In this document: positions 10,897-21,659 of the stretch, in pieces
How the letters are laid out: every line of letters begins with the position of its first letter
Numbering within the stretch: the stretch's first letter is position 1
NCBI GenBank assembly: GCA_023014485.1
Contig: JAJOZX010009061.1
Coordinates: 111,862 to 175,861, forward strand
From: Bathynomus jamesi
Lineage: Eukaryota > Arthropoda > Malacostraca > Isopoda > Cirolanidae
Direction: 5' to 3'
Length of the DNA: 64,000 bases
The notes under the pieces: model-generated
Told to the model about the DNA's origin: nothing
What the model saw: the letters and a program-made list of their open reading frames with translations, nothing else
The model's database searches: none
Program-made: the position numbers and the translations under genes

Positions 10897-11780
10897 ATGG
10901 CTTCTCAATTAATTGGTGATTCGGAGAGGCAATGTATGATAGATCGCATACGAGCAATAACATTTCGGGAAGCTCGTGATGCTGGAGCCACCTTTAACAC
11001 GTTCATGGGTTGCCAAAAAGTTGCGAAGAAGTGAGGACTTCGTCAAAAGAAATTGGAATAAAACTTTGGATGAATGTGAAATGGATACAACCAAATCTGG
11101 GAGCCCAAATTTGCCACTCTCTCAGGAAACAAAGGACATCATTGAAAGCGGTACGCGTAAGCGGAAAAACAGCTGTGCTATACTTTCTAGAGAGATCGAA
11201 GTGTTGAGAGGAAAGATCGTTAGTGGTGAGATCATTCCACTGTACCGTCATAGGCAAGGTTTAAAGCCTTAGCATGAACTTCCAAAGCCAAGAAAAACCC
11301 AACTTAACATCGATGACAGAATGTGGTTTGCCCATTATCTTGAAGATTGGGATGTGGATGATTTCATGTATTTAGCTGTCTCCGATGAATTTTTTGTTTA
11401 CGTAACACGTCGGCCTAACTACCAAAATGATCGAGTGTGGGCCACAACACCAGATGAAATCGATGACAATGAACATTATCGCGAATTATTAAAAAGTCCA
11501 GTGTGTGTTGGTGTGTTTGTTTTGTTCACTGCAAAGAAGCTCATGTGGGTGCTGAAGCCAAATGGTCAGAGTTGGGATGGACAGTATTTTCGTGATATTA
11601 TTCTATCCCAGCATGTCATTCCTTTTCTAAGAAACCCAAACAATGTCATGGATGTCGATCAGGTCACACTTCTGCACGATAAGGGCCCCTGCTTTAAAGC
11701 ATTAGCCACTCAACTTGTTGCGGAAAAATGAGATCGATTTCTTTGGAAATGAAGAATGGCCAGGAAATTCTCCTGACCTG
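10897..11780 (+). pseudogene. Tc1/mariner-type transposase relic, 3' truncated
   Basis: The ATG at 10897 begins an N-terminal helix-turn-helix region (MASQLIGDSERQ, then after a frameshift near 10990, RSWVAKKLRRSEDFVKRNWNK). A stop at 11269 ends that frame. The catalytic half resumes at 11321 with WFAHYLEDWDVDDFMYLAVSDEF, in which the SDEF replaces the usual TDE motif, then WATTPDEI and later VTLLHDKGPCFKA, which holds a second Asp. The gene stops abruptly near GNSPDLTKQ at about 11780, where a LINE 3' end begins, so the last third is missing. It belongs to the IS630-Tc1-mariner superfamily by motif order. The subfamily is uncertain. Confidence 0.65.
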
Positions 11781-11782
11781 AC

Positions 11783-12140
11783 CAAACAACGGTGGAAAGT
11801 AGAAGCGGTAGACTGTGTCGTATTCCCAAATTGAAGGCGAGACAGGGAACATCCTTAACCCTGAAAGAAACTAGTTTTGTAGTGAGAGAACCAAAACTGT
11901 TTAATCAGTTGCCCAAAGACCTAAGAAACATGAAGGGAGTTGCAGTGGAAATCTTCAAAAGAAGACTAGACGCCTGGCTCAGAACAATCCCCGATGAGCC
12001 GGGCGTACCTGGCTATGTGAGGTGGAGAGCGCAAGAATCCAACTCACTACTTCACCAGGCCAACTCGAGAGGAGGGGCGACAAGCTTGACCTTCGCGAAA
12101 TGAGAAATCATTGCGCGGAACCTTTGTAAGGTTGTAAGGT
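11783..12140 (+). mobile_element. 5'-truncated LINE, 3' end of ORF2 (copy 1)
   Basis: From CAACGGTGGAAAGTAGAAG, the frame reads VESRSGRLCRIPKLK, then LFNQLPKDLRN and FKRRLDAWLRTIPDEPG, and stops at 12103. The same sequence recurs at 21965-22284 at roughly 90 percent identity. The xLFNxLP and FKRRLDxxL motifs are typical of the C-terminus of CR1/Jockey-type LINE proteins. After the stop comes a short tail with repeated GTAAGGTT words and then a microsatellite, as expected for a LINE 3' end. Confidence 0.75.
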
Positions 12141-12145
12141 AAGGT

Positions 12146-12278
<133 letters not shown>

Positions 12279-12429
12279 TGTGCATATATGGATAAAATGA
12301 GATAAAATGAAGATAAAAAAACCGGTTGTAGTTAAAGCAAGAATGAAGAACCTGATATTGTATATGTATCCACGGTGAGACTGTACAGTTGAAAGTTATA
12401 CAATTATAGAATTATTAAAACTTAAACTC

Positions 12430-12431
<2 letters not shown>

Positions 12432-12493
<62 letters not shown>
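12432..12493. repeat. (AT)n microsatellite
   Basis: About 31 AT units immediately abutting the long hairpin at 12494. Confidence 0.97.
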
Positions 12494-12495
<2 letters not shown>

Positions 12496-12935
12496 TAAAT
12501 GACAAACACTATCGTTTCTTTCTTTTTCATGATGTTAGGCCCGAGGGTAGGCCACGGGTCACTCGCAAAGAGGCCCCAAAAATATGGCTTCCCTCACCAG
12601 CTATCTGCAAAGCAGATAGGATTCAACTTTGGGACAGGATCTAGGAGTTACAGCTACACCTACACCGTTGCATTCGCGTCGGATTGAATACCCCTTTTCT
12701 TTGATGTATTCAATCCGACGCGAATGCAACGAGTATTTTGCTTATATTGAGGGTCTGGATATAGTAGGCTAGGTGTAGCTGTAACCCCTAGATCCTGTCC
12801 CAAAGCTGGATCCTATCTGTTTTGCAGATAGCTGGTGAGGGAACCTATATTTTTGGGGCCTCTTTGCGAGTGACCCGTTGCCCACGTCGGGCCTAACATC
12901 ATGAAAAAGGAAAACTATAGTGTTTGTCATTTACC
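12494..12935. mobile_element. 442-bp long-hairpin (foldback) element
   Basis: The ends are GGTAAATGACAAACACTAT and its inverse. The arms (about 200 bp each) pair almost throughout, including the words GAGGCCCCAAAAATAT, AGCTATCTGCAAA, GGACAGGATCTAGG and CAATCCGACGCGAATGCAAC. The loop lies near 12690-12705. The right arm runs on into a sequence shared with the short elements at 29090-29255 and 39650-39815 (TAGTGTTTGTCATTTACC), so the hairpin and that family are related or nested. No coding capacity. Confidence 0.75.
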
Positions 12936-13005
12936 ATTACTTATTCGGACTATAGTGGATTTAATTTTCCCAGAAGAATTCCTTGTTCCATGCACGGTCT
13001 GTGTG

Positions 13006-13050
<45 letters not shown>

Positions 13051-14090
13051 GTTATTATAAAATCTTAAAATTAGTATCAAAATGATAAGATAATAAAGAT
13101 TATAAAATTTTAAGTCCCAAAGTTATTGTATTTATACAAACTTAAAATTAAAATTAAAATTAAAAATTATATTATTTCCAAATCTTAAAATTTCGCCATT
13201 ACAGAATTCGAAGGACTGCGACGAATACCAAAATTATAATATCATAAAGATTATACAATTATAAAAAATTTTTGTAAGTTTTACTTAACAGGTGGGTTAT
13301 GCCCATGCCCAAGGCAATTCTATATCTAGATGCTGCTGAAAGCGGTGCGAGTAATTTCGAGTACAAATTGATACCCAAGAAGGTTGTAATAGATAAAAAA
13401 ATGAAAATTATCCTTGTTTAAATTTATATTTAAAAAAAAATCAAATTTGAAATAAATAATTATTTAGTTACACAAATATTTGAATGTAAAAAGTTAGTTT
13501 TGTAAACTATAAAAAAAACAAAAATTAGTGAATCCTTTTTGTCTGTGGTTGTAGATTTAGTAAATGATAATTATATTTATAATTAATTTCGTTTACATTT
13601 ACTAAAAGTATTTCATTCATTGATAATATATTATCGTATTAATATTATCATTTATATTCATTTAATAAGTTTACAAAAACATTACGTGTCATGTTTCCAC
13701 ATAAAAATGGTGCTTTGTACGCGAAGTCATTTCAATTGTTTTGGGCAACGTAGTCATTAATTTCATTTTTTATCCGATTCAAAATTGTAGCTCGTGAGGA
13801 TGACTGACGAGAATAAGGTTTTCCATCAAGGGGAGTAAATATACCCTCCTCCAATTATTTTTAGTTCTACATCCATTCATGTTACTTTTGTTCATATATC
13901 AATTTACTCTGGTTCAAAATACGAGGGAATTTCCTGAAAATTATATTTCATTTGGTGTTTTTCCAGATGGCCGATGGCTGTGATTTAATGAAGGACAAGA
14001 AGCGGGACGCAGGATGTAGGTTGGACCGGCAAAAAGTGGAGTTCTTGGGAACGAAGACGGGATTCTCTTAGTAGGCTTCTTTACGGCTTT
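12936..14090. other. AT-rich stretch upstream of the secreted peptide gene
   Basis: It holds the right remnant of the short MITE family (12936-13010), a short (AT)n at 13010-13043 and AAATT-type simple sequence at 13130-13170. The rest is AT-rich DNA without any reading frame I would call. The last 130 bases before the TATA box are less AT-rich and may hold promoter elements, but I recognise none. Confidence 0.5.
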
Positions 14091-14098
14091 TTCTTAGA

Positions 14099-14130
14099 GT
14101 ATAAAAAGGGCGTCTTCACACGAGTGTGTA
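14099..14130 (+). promoter_or_regulatory. TATA-box core promoter of the secreted peptide gene
   Basis: TATAAAAAG lies at 14100-14108, about 88 bases before the start codon of exon 1. Transcription would be expected to start about 25-31 bases downstream, near 14125-14132. The strong TATA box, short 5' UTR and tiny first coding exon are typical of arthropod cuticle and secreted-peptide genes. Confidence 0.65.
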
Positions 14131-14187
14131 TCGAGTATTTTGCAAACCTTCTTCCTGAAAGCAATACACGAAAATCAAATTCCCAAA

Positions 14188-17100
14188 ATGATTTCAACAA
14201 GGGTTTTGGTAAGTTCATATTCCAAAATTTTCTTTTATTTATTTATTTATTTATTATTATAACTGACATAAATGTATTTGTGTCCTTACGTTTAGTATTT
14301 AGTAGTTAGAGGATTAATAAGTTTCACAAATGTCCAAAGTAATCAACAAATGAAATCGATGATTATCGTACCAAGGATTTCAGTCATGTCATTGTACAGG
14401 GTGTCCCGTAAGTCTGGACCCATAGGGAAAAAAAATAAAATTACAAAATAGTCCAAAAATTTATTACATAATCTGTTCAAAGTGTCCGCCGTTGTGTCGC
14501 ACACATAGTTGAAGACGCAATCTCCACTGCGACAGCACTTTCTGAATCACAGTCGCAGAAATTTCTTGACACGCCTCCACAATGCGTGCTTTAAGATGGA
14601 AAATGTTCTGAAGTTTGACCTCGTACACTTTGGCTTTCAAGTGGCCCCACAAATAAAAATCATAATAAAAAATAATAAAAAAATATAATAAAATAAATAA
14701 TAATAAATAAATAAAAAAAATATATTATAAATCCCTATGGGTCCAGACTTACGGGACACCCTGTATACAGCATAATACGTCGGGAATCACTAATTTATGC
14801 TTATATATTTAATTATGGTATCTTCCATTCAAAATTATTTTAAGTTAATTTAAATTTAAATTTATAATTTTCCTAATGCAAAATTAACCGTAAATGAACT
14901 TCTTTTTCAAATTCATGATGGCCCTTTTCTAGACTCAAATTCAAAATTCACAAAATCTTTATTCCGAAAAAGAATACAATTTACGTCATGTTTTACAATA
15001 TTTTTTCAATATTTTTCTCTACAATTTACATATCTGATATAATATTAACATATTTACAGTAGTCTAGCCTGATATGCCGTTGCAAGCATGGGAGCTTTTT
15101 AGGTAAAATTAGAGGAATTCAGGTTATTTATTACATAAGGGAAGTGAAATAGCAAGAAATAGGGGAGGGGGGGGCAGCGTTTTTGCGGGTGTTCGTCCTT
15201 GGCCCCTCCTTCCTGCATAAAAAACAAATAAGTTTCATGTAGCGGTTAATTAGTAGACATACTAAATTTTGTAAAGCGAAACGAACCACATGGTTAATCG
15301 CGCGTTTCATAATGATGATGATAGAGTAGCTAACATCACGCTCAGATTAACTACGAAATAAACCATAAAGGAAGCGTACGTATTATGAGTATGAAATATT
15401 AAAAAAAATAAGAATTACCCAATTTAGGGGCTATATTGGATTTAATGCGGAAATATATTTTAATGACTAACTTATTCAGTTTAACCCAAATCAACAAATT
15501 ACGTTGATTGTTTGTTTGTTTTTTTCTGTTTAAGGTCCTTCAATCCTGCTGGATTATTAAATTATTCCTCTGTCACCATTTGTACTATATAATATTTATA
15601 ACAGAAGGGTAACTAAAATATTGGAGCTATTGAAGAATAGGGGGTGCTACTTTAGTATGCGGTCTACCGACGAATGGTTAGGTTTAGTCATGATATTTTC
15701 GTTAAAACTAACGAAAATATAATGACTAAACCTAACCAATCGTCCCAATATCAATCGCCCTTGACGATTGGCTAGGTTTAGTCATCATATTTTTGTTAGT
15801 TTTAACGAAAATATCATGACTAAACCTAACCATTCGTCGGTAGACCGCATACTAAAGTAGCACCGAATAGGGACCCCAGCCTTCTTTAGTTAGGCTTATA
15901 AGGCTAACTAACGAAAATATCACGACCTAACCTAACCAATCGTTAGGTTAACTGTACGCCCTTGACGACTGGTTAGGTGAGGTCATGATATTTTCGTTAG
16001 TTAGCTTTATAAAGCTAACTAAAGAAGGCTGGGGTCCCTATTCTTCAATAGCTTCAAAATATTTTTTACATTTTATCTATACATATGGTCAGATTACTTT
16101 TGCAAAATATTTCTGCAAAATAAATAGGGACTTCTCGGGCACCCTGTATTTCCTTAACGAGCAAGGTGGTCAGATGATATGCGAGTAAATCTTGCTTACG
16201 AGTCAATGCAATACAGTATTACCATATTGATACCAATAGTCAGATTACTCGCGTGAAATATGTGAGGATAGTAAGGTGTCCCGTCGTTCATTATGAAGTA
16301 GAGTAGTCAGATGATATACTAGTAAATTTTAGTTACTAGTCAAATACACTAAGCAGATATTGTTAAAAAGTTAAATGACTTTCTTCATTGGTTTGTGATC
16401 TTGTTCAGTTGAATAGTTTCATTATCTAACTTCATTTAACAAATAAAATGACCAGTTCAACGCGAAAAAGAAATATGGATAATTTTAGTGTCAGCAATGA
16501 CTCTGACTAACGAATTTGACATTTTTCTGTAAAGTTAGGGTGATTGACTAGGACCAGTCGTCAAGGGCGTACAGTTGACCTAACAATTGGTTAGGTTAGG
16601 TCGTGATATTTTCGTTAGTTAGCCTTAAAGGCTAATTCTAAAGAAGGCTGGGGGCCCTGATCTTCAGGTGATCCATTGAATCAAATACAATTACAAAATT
16701 TGCATAGTAAGTAATAGCTCAATAAACGAAGTTTTTCATGGCCCGTGAGTGTACTACAGGGTGTTCCTTAAATAGGTACCCATGTTGTATTTAATAAATA
16801 CAACAATCATACACAGCCGTCCTACTACTACTATATTGGCATGCTGTTAAACAGGATAAGAATAACAGCAATAAGAATTTCATCTATTTCAGTTGCTTGT
16901 CATGATGATGGTGATCTCTTATGCCTTCGTCTGCGGGGCTTTCCCACATTGGAGCTCCGCTCACGGCCACGGCCACGGACACGGACACGGAAGCGGAAGC
17001 TATGAGTCCTACGGAGGATATGACGATGAAAAAGACTCAAGAGAGTATTATGGAGGGTAAGTTAATTATGAGGTTTAATCAAATTTTTAAATTTTGCTAC

Positions 17101-17138
<38 letters not shown>

Positions 17139-17228
17139 AACTAAAAACTAAGGTTTAAATATATACAGGTAAGGCTACATATAAGAATAAGCCGCTTTTA
17201 AGAACCATTTTTATTACTGCCGATTTAG

Positions 17229-17285
<57 letters not shown>

Positions 17286-17584
17286 GGTGAACCAAAAGTA
17301 GGTGGACAGTTGGTTGAATACGGTTTGTGTTATATTATATTATAACTATGGTGTTCATTATAACTATGGTGTTTGTGTTTTATTATATTAAATATTATAA
17401 CTAAATTTATTTAAATTTTATTTTGTATTATAGTATACAAAAAAATTAAATATGTATTCTCAAAATAAACGTTATCATTTACTGTCCACCTACATTTGGT
17501 TCACCCTATATATATAAAAGAATTAAAGCGTTTTATGTATAGCTATTTTTTTCTCTTTCCAAAAGCCATCATTCACATCATTAA
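14188..17584 (+). CDS. Secreted Gly/His-rich peptide, three exons, 67 residues
   Basis: Exon 1 (14188-14208) encodes MISTRVL and ends at the donor GTAAGT. Exon 2 (16893-17056) follows a TATTTCAG acceptor and ends at GGAGG|GTAAGT. Exon 3 (17566-17584) follows an AAAAG acceptor and ends in TAA. The frame stays open across both junctions. Residues 1 to about 25 form a hydrophobic signal peptide (LLLVMMMVISYAFVCGA). The mature peptide of about 43 residues has WSSA, five HG repeats, a Gly/Tyr/Ser segment (GSYESYGGYDD), an acidic/basic patch and a C-terminal HHSHH. It should be secreted. The histidines suggest metal binding, while Gly/Tyr suggests a cuticle, glue or antimicrobial role. All of that is inference and I do not recognise the family. 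A decayed paralogue lies at 24567-25758. The two introns (2.7 kb and 509 bp) hold MITEs. Exon 1 is assigned from its promoter, donor and phase, not from a transcript. Confidence 0.75.
14397..14763 (-). mobile_element. Deleted mariner element in intron 1
   Basis: Ends CAGGGTGTCCCGTAAGTC and the exact inverse, flanked by TA. The inverted repeats run about 30 bp. The minus-strand frame 14464-14652 keeps the C-terminus of a mariner-type transposase (WGHLKAKVYEVK, RLQLCVRHNGGHFE). The rest of the gene is deleted and the gap is filled with AAATAAT simple sequence. An isolated copy of one end recurs near 18457-18490. Confidence 0.85.
14764..15622. other. Intron 1 DNA, no recognised feature
   Basis: AT-rich sequence with no convincing reading frame and no obvious inverted repeat. 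A G-rich patch (GGGGAGGGGGGGGCAG) lies near 15162-15177. Confidence 0.5.
15623..16055. mobile_element. Palindromic MITE (GGAGCTATTGAAG ends), carrying a nested MITE
   Basis: Ends GGAGCTATTGAAGAATAGGG and its near inverse, with an 8-bp duplication AAAATATT on both sides. Without the nested element it is about 200 bp. It holds two inverted copies of a core unit (GTTAGTTAGCC, GATATTTTCGTTA, GGTTAGGTTAGGTC). A second copy lies at 25116-25315, and the same interior with different ends lies at 28845-29045. Confidence 0.8.
15643..15864. mobile_element. Palindromic MITE (GGTGCTAC ends) nested in another MITE
   Basis: Ends GGTGCTACTTTAGTATGCGG and its inverse, with a perfect 8-bp duplication GAATAGGG at 15635-15642 and 15865-15872. 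The interior has two inverted copies of the core hairpin containing GATTGG(T/C)TAGGTTTAGTCAT and ATTTTCGTTA. A second copy is at 47780-47991. Confidence 0.85.
16056..16892. other. Rest of intron 1, with MITE remnants
   Basis: Positions 16549-16675 are half of the palindromic MITE family (GTCAAGGGCGTACAGTT, GGTTAGGTTAGGTCGTGATA, GAAGGCTGGGG). Near 16755 there is a lone mariner-type end (CAGGGTGTTCCTTAAATAGG) with no partner nearby. Nothing else is recognised. Confidence 0.5.
17106..17135. repeat. (AT)n in intron 2 of the peptide gene
   Basis: Fifteen AT units within the intron between exons 2 and 3. Confidence 0.95.
17231..17282. repeat. (AT)n abutting a mariner MITE
   Basis: About 26 AT units running straight into the mariner-derived MITE, so the MITE used a TA inside this array. 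Confidence 0.95.
17283..17507. mobile_element. 225-bp mariner MITE in intron 2
   Basis: Ends (C/T)A(C/G)GGTGAACCAAA and its inverse. Both ends and the flanking 120 bases match the ends of the coding mariner at 34300-35660 (ACTATGGTGTTCATTATAAC, CAAAATAAACGTTATCATTT), with the transposase region missing. It is therefore an internal-deletion derivative of that family. Confidence 0.9.
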
Positions 17585-17750
17585 CCGCCACATTTCGACC
17601 TGAAACGATGAAAACGGCTCTTTTTTACATCTGGGAGAGACAAACAAGAATCATGGTAACACACACGGAATTATATACTAGATAAGATCAGTTAAAATCT
17701 CAATAAATAATTAAATACTACTTCATTAATAAAAATAGTAAAATAACTCT
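17585..17750 (+). promoter_or_regulatory. 3' UTR and polyadenylation signal of the secreted peptide gene
   Basis: After the TAA stop at 17582-17584 the sequence aligns with the DNA after exon 3 of the paralogue (25759-25900), including TACATCTG and AATAAATAATTAAATAC. AATAAA at 17702-17707 is the likely poly(A) signal, about 118 bases after the stop. Confidence 0.65.
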
Positions 17751-18274
17751 ATGACATCATCAGAGATTAATAATCATTAGCATACTGATACAAACCCCTA
17801 AATTAAATTATTAATTTTTAATATTAATATTTGTTCTGGTTATAATTAAAATATATTGTTTATTTGTTTATTTTTTCAACGGAATCCCTGAATGGTTAAA
17901 GAAATTGTACGGTTAAAGCCTGTAAAATATACAGTTTTTAATGGCTTAATTCGGGTGACATAGAAAAGACATTGGAAACGTTTGTTTAAGAGAGTCGCTG
18001 ATGTAGGCCTATATATAATTTTTTTTTTCACTTCTCCAACATTTACGACATTTCTCAGAAAGGTATTTTCACTATTTGCATAAAAGCAAATTTGCAGAAA
18101 AATTATTTTAAATCCTGATCAGTAAAGTTCTTAAGGAAATCGCACTTCCACTGTTTTTAATGCCCAATCACGGGTTCTGTATTCATTCTTTACTAAAATG
18201 ATCAATAGTTTCAACATGCTTTGGTTGATCGTGAAAATCGGGTTAAAATAAAACTCTTGGGAGCAGAACGATTT

Positions 18275-18309
<35 letters not shown>

Positions 18310-18456
18310 TGTATATGAAGAGAAGAACCACCACATAAATGTACAGGGTACACTGTACATTGGTATACTGAGCCATCAGGGTATTTTCTTTCCTGAAATT
18401 TGTAAAACTGACATTAGAAATGTGTTTGTTTCACTTTAAAACTATAATGCCTAATT
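17751..18456. other. Intergenic AT-rich DNA
   Basis: No gene is visible. A short (TA)n(CA)n tract lies at 18277-18310. The first 40 bases still align with the DNA after the paralogous gene near 25925. Confidence 0.5.
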
Positions 18457-18491
18457 TCCCTATGAGTCCAGTCTTCTGGGACACCCTGTAC
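18457..18491. repeat. Solitary mariner end
   Basis: TCCCTATGAGTCCAG through GGGACACCCTGTAC matches the inverted terminus of the element at 14397-14763. No partner end is visible nearby. Confidence 0.6.
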
Positions 18492-18599
18492 ATTTATTCA
18501 ATAACGCTAGACGTTTCGGAAACTATAGTTTCCATCTTTTGTAGCTAAAAAAGTAAAAGTTACAATTAAAATTAAAACTACAGTTAAAAAATTGGTTAA

Positions 18600-18962
18600 A
18601 AAATTAAAAGTATTTATAAATACAAAGTTGCTTTGTAACCTCGTTACGTCGAGGGCCTCGATGCTTGAAGGAGAAGAACAAGAGCTGAAATCAAGGTCCA
18701 GAGTTCTGAAGATGCTGGGATACTTTGCATTTGCAAGATTGAAGGTGATAGACAGAGGGAAAAGATGGAGTGAGTGAAATTGTTCCACAGTTGACCGGTT
18801 GAGTAGATGAAAGGTTGAAAATAGCAATTAACCCTTGCGTTACAGAGTTAGATAGAAAAGGGAAGAGAATGTGTCGAAAGTTTGGTATGACATGCTCTCC
18901 TTAAAGAAGTAGGCATACAGTTAGTAAGTTCAAAAGAGTAGTGTCCGTTATAATAGCGAAAT

Positions 18963-18996
<34 letters not shown>

Positions 18997-19388
18997 CAAC
19001 ATTGCAGCGAAGAGAGATGGATTGAAGAGAGTCAGTAAGAGGCGGTGGAGCGATGAAACGAAAAGCCTTTGATTCCACCCGGTCATGTAAAGGTGTGTGG
19101 GTCGAACCAACAGCAGATGAGAAGCGTACTCCATCCAGGGGTGGACGAGACTCCTCTACAGAGACAGAAACTGAGTGGGAATGAAGAAACTGCTGAGCTA
19201 GCACAACACACCTAACCTCTTAGAAGCTGTTTTAGGAAGAGAGTATATGTGATCTTTCGAGGCATGTTCATGAGGAAAGGAAAGAACAAGAATGTTAAGA
19301 GAAACGAAAGGAGTGAATTGTGTATTATTGAAGGCAAGAGGATAGATGTGTTGTTATAGGATATAAGTGTGTGTGTGTGTGTGTGTGT
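18600..19388 (-). mobile_element. LINE relic, C-terminal part of ORF2
   Basis: Minus-strand fragments in shifting frames read HPWMEYASHL, STHTPLHDRVESKAFRFI, PPPLTDSLQSISLRCNVASLS and, further down, STGQLWNNFTHS. The motif order is that of the region after the reverse transcriptase in CR1/Jockey-type LINEs. I associate near-identical peptides with decapod crustacean LINEs. A (GA)n array at 18961-18994 interrupts it, and a (GT)n at 19366-19388 marks its junction with the insert that follows. Confidence 0.65.
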
Positions 19389-20585
19389 GACACACACGAG
19401 TTCCTCTCGAAAAAATTACTTCAGAAACAAAAACACTAACTTTAAAGGTTTCTGTCCTTAACTAACTCCTGGTTGGCCGATCCGTTTCACACAACCCCAA
19501 GTTATAACTTAAACTGAATTCTATCAAATTTTCTATAACATCAGACACTTTCACCAGAATGCGGAAGGAAAGTAAAAAACGCTCAAGTTAACGTATATTA
19601 ACGTAAACGCAAATACGAACAACTTAAATACTAAAATCCAATTCTCAGCAAATTAACCCATACCTAACCACTGCTTCGCATCCAATATCTCTATACAAAG
19701 TAAGTAAAAGGGGCAAACTGCGAAAGCAACGATAGGGCCAGGAAACGGGTGACTTTTAAACTTAACGTGGATGAAACGGCCTGAAAAATGAAGTAGAGGG
19801 GCCACCCAGCAGCCACAATGATGACTATTTGTTGCAGAACATACACTGCCGAGTTTATTCTCTGTAGATAATTCCTCGTTCTCGAAGAATTCAAATTTGG
19901 CCTTGAATTAAATTTACGTTGAAACTTATGATCAAAATACTACTATGAATTTATGAATATATATAAAAAAAGTACTCAGAACATCTGCAATAACTTTAAA
20001 TAAATACAAACATAATACAAAATCACCAATACACTGCACAATACAGCATAAGTAACTTAATTACTTTAAACATTCAAATACTACCACAGTTTATAAACTT
20101 GTAAAATAAAACATACCTCTGCACAGAGAGATTTCAAAACTGAAATTTGTCCTATTCAGATCCCAAATACAAACAGACCTTGTTGCTTGTCAGAAATCAC
20201 ATTTACAAAGTTACTTAACACTTAAGATAAATTTACAAAAACTACATTGCATGAATCATATACAAAACTTTATGCAGACATTTATTTACAATAATAATTA
20301 CATTTGAAGTAGTAGACTTCTATTTTGTAAACCTTTCACGCCAATTAAACTTTATCAATGAATTTCTTAGCTTTCAAAATGATTGGTCTTAACACAGGAA
20401 CCGTCAACCTTGTCATAGATAATACAGCGAACTTAATACCAAGCCTTTCGTTCATTTTCTCACCTCATGCATTCGTTTCAAGTTCACAAAAGGCGATCGC
20501 GCACTCACTCACACTCATGGACGCATTCATACGTACTCTCACAAAATTATCGCTCTACTACAATGTGGTAGATTCTGACGAGTAG
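19389..20585. mobile_element. 1.2-kb insertion inside a LINE, possibly a solo LTR
   Basis: This block interrupts the LINE between codons equivalent to NNTSILLPS and LSTRQNL. It begins TGACACACACGAG and ends near CTACTACA, so it could be a solo LTR with TG...CA ends. It has no reading frame of note, and I could not confirm a clean target duplication because the junction is a (GT)n array. It might also be an unrelated non-coding element. Confidence 0.35.
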
Positions 20586-21480
20586 ACAGATGAAGGAAGG
20601 GAGTCTTTGAAGCATTGAAAGCCAAACATTTTTCTGTGCCCCAATCAGAGATAACAGAAAAATCAGAGGTCAGGTGCGCCATAGCTGTCCCACGCGAATC
20701 CTAGAGTGACTGTTGAGAAGGACGTGTTGTGAAGCAGGTGGAGACGTGAAGGGTGGAATCATCAGTATAGGAGTGGATAGGACAGGAAGTGCAACTTAAA
20801 AGATCATTAATAAATAAGATGAAGACAATGGGTGACAGAACCCTGAGGAACACCACTGTTCTTTAGGAGAAGAACAGTGGCCATCTACAACTGCAGCTAT
20901 AGTTCGGCTCGAAAGGAAATCAGAAATGAAGGCACAAGTACCAAAGGAGGGCAGTTTCGAAATTAAGGATTTTTGTCAGAAGCTTTGATATGTCTAGCGC
21001 AATAGCAAGGTCTTCACCGAAATCCTGAAAGGAGAATGACCAAATCAGAAAGATATGCAAGAAGATCGTCAGTAGAGCGTCCCTTGCGTAATCCACATTG
21101 ACGACCTGAAAAAAGATTGTGAGTAGAGAGTGTTTAAGAATCTTCCTATTAATGACAGATTCAAAAACTTTAGAAAAGCAAGAAATCAAAGCAATTGGAC
21201 GATAGTTGGAGGGTTGAGAGCGGTCACTCTTCTTTGGGACAGGCTGAATGAAAGCGAACTTCCAGCAGGAAGGAAACGTACCAAATGAAAGACAAAGACG
21301 AAAGAATTTGCCTGGGCAGGATGTCAGCACAGAAGCACAGTTCTTGAAAACAACAAGAGGACCCCATCAGGACCGTAGACCTTCCTAGATTAAGGCCAGA
21401 TAGGTCACAGAAAACATCTTTGGGCGATATTTTAATTTCAGACATAATAAATTAAGAGGGAGGAGGAGATGGGGGAACAG
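20586..21480 (-). mobile_element. LINE relic, reverse transcriptase part
   Basis: On the minus strand: EIKISPKDVFCDLSGLN, LFRLCLSFGTFPSCWKFAF, IQPVPKKSDRSQPSNYRPIA, then frameshifted FRSSMW and FGEDLAIALDISK. Later come FSFEPNY-type sequence, LFINDLLSCTSCPIHSYTDDST (20730-20800) and WGTEKCLAFNASK. SYTDD is the catalytic box (usually YADD). Several frameshifts and stops make it a relic. It is the 5' continuation of 18600-19388. Confidence 0.75.
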
Positions 21481-21658
21481 CGCCGGAACAGCATCGTCCA
21501 GGGGTGAGTGGAGGAGAAAGTTTGAGCGAACAGTTCAGCTTAACTTTATCAGGAGAAGAGACGACTGCCTAGCCGTCAGAATGAAAAAATGGAGGGAAAG
21601 AAGTAAAGTTGTTGAAGACGTTTTTGTAACAGCTTTGTCAAAATATCAAAATACTGAA

Positions 21659-21659
<1 letters not shown>

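Noticed and set aside
14124..14309. Plus-strand frame starting MCIEYFANLLPES
   Set aside because: It overlaps the 5' UTR and donor of the peptide gene in another frame. The ATG at 14188 with a GTAAGT donor in phase with exon 2 is better supported.
15623..16055. Spaced palindromes that might suggest a CRISPR array
   Set aside because: The repeats are inverted arms of MITEs with target duplications in a eukaryotic genome, not direct repeats with unique spacers.
18221..18439. His-Thr repeat frame and other frames across (CA)n, (GA)n and (GT)n tracts
   Set aside because: Composition comes from dinucleotide repeats. They have no start context, splice sites or conserved flanks.
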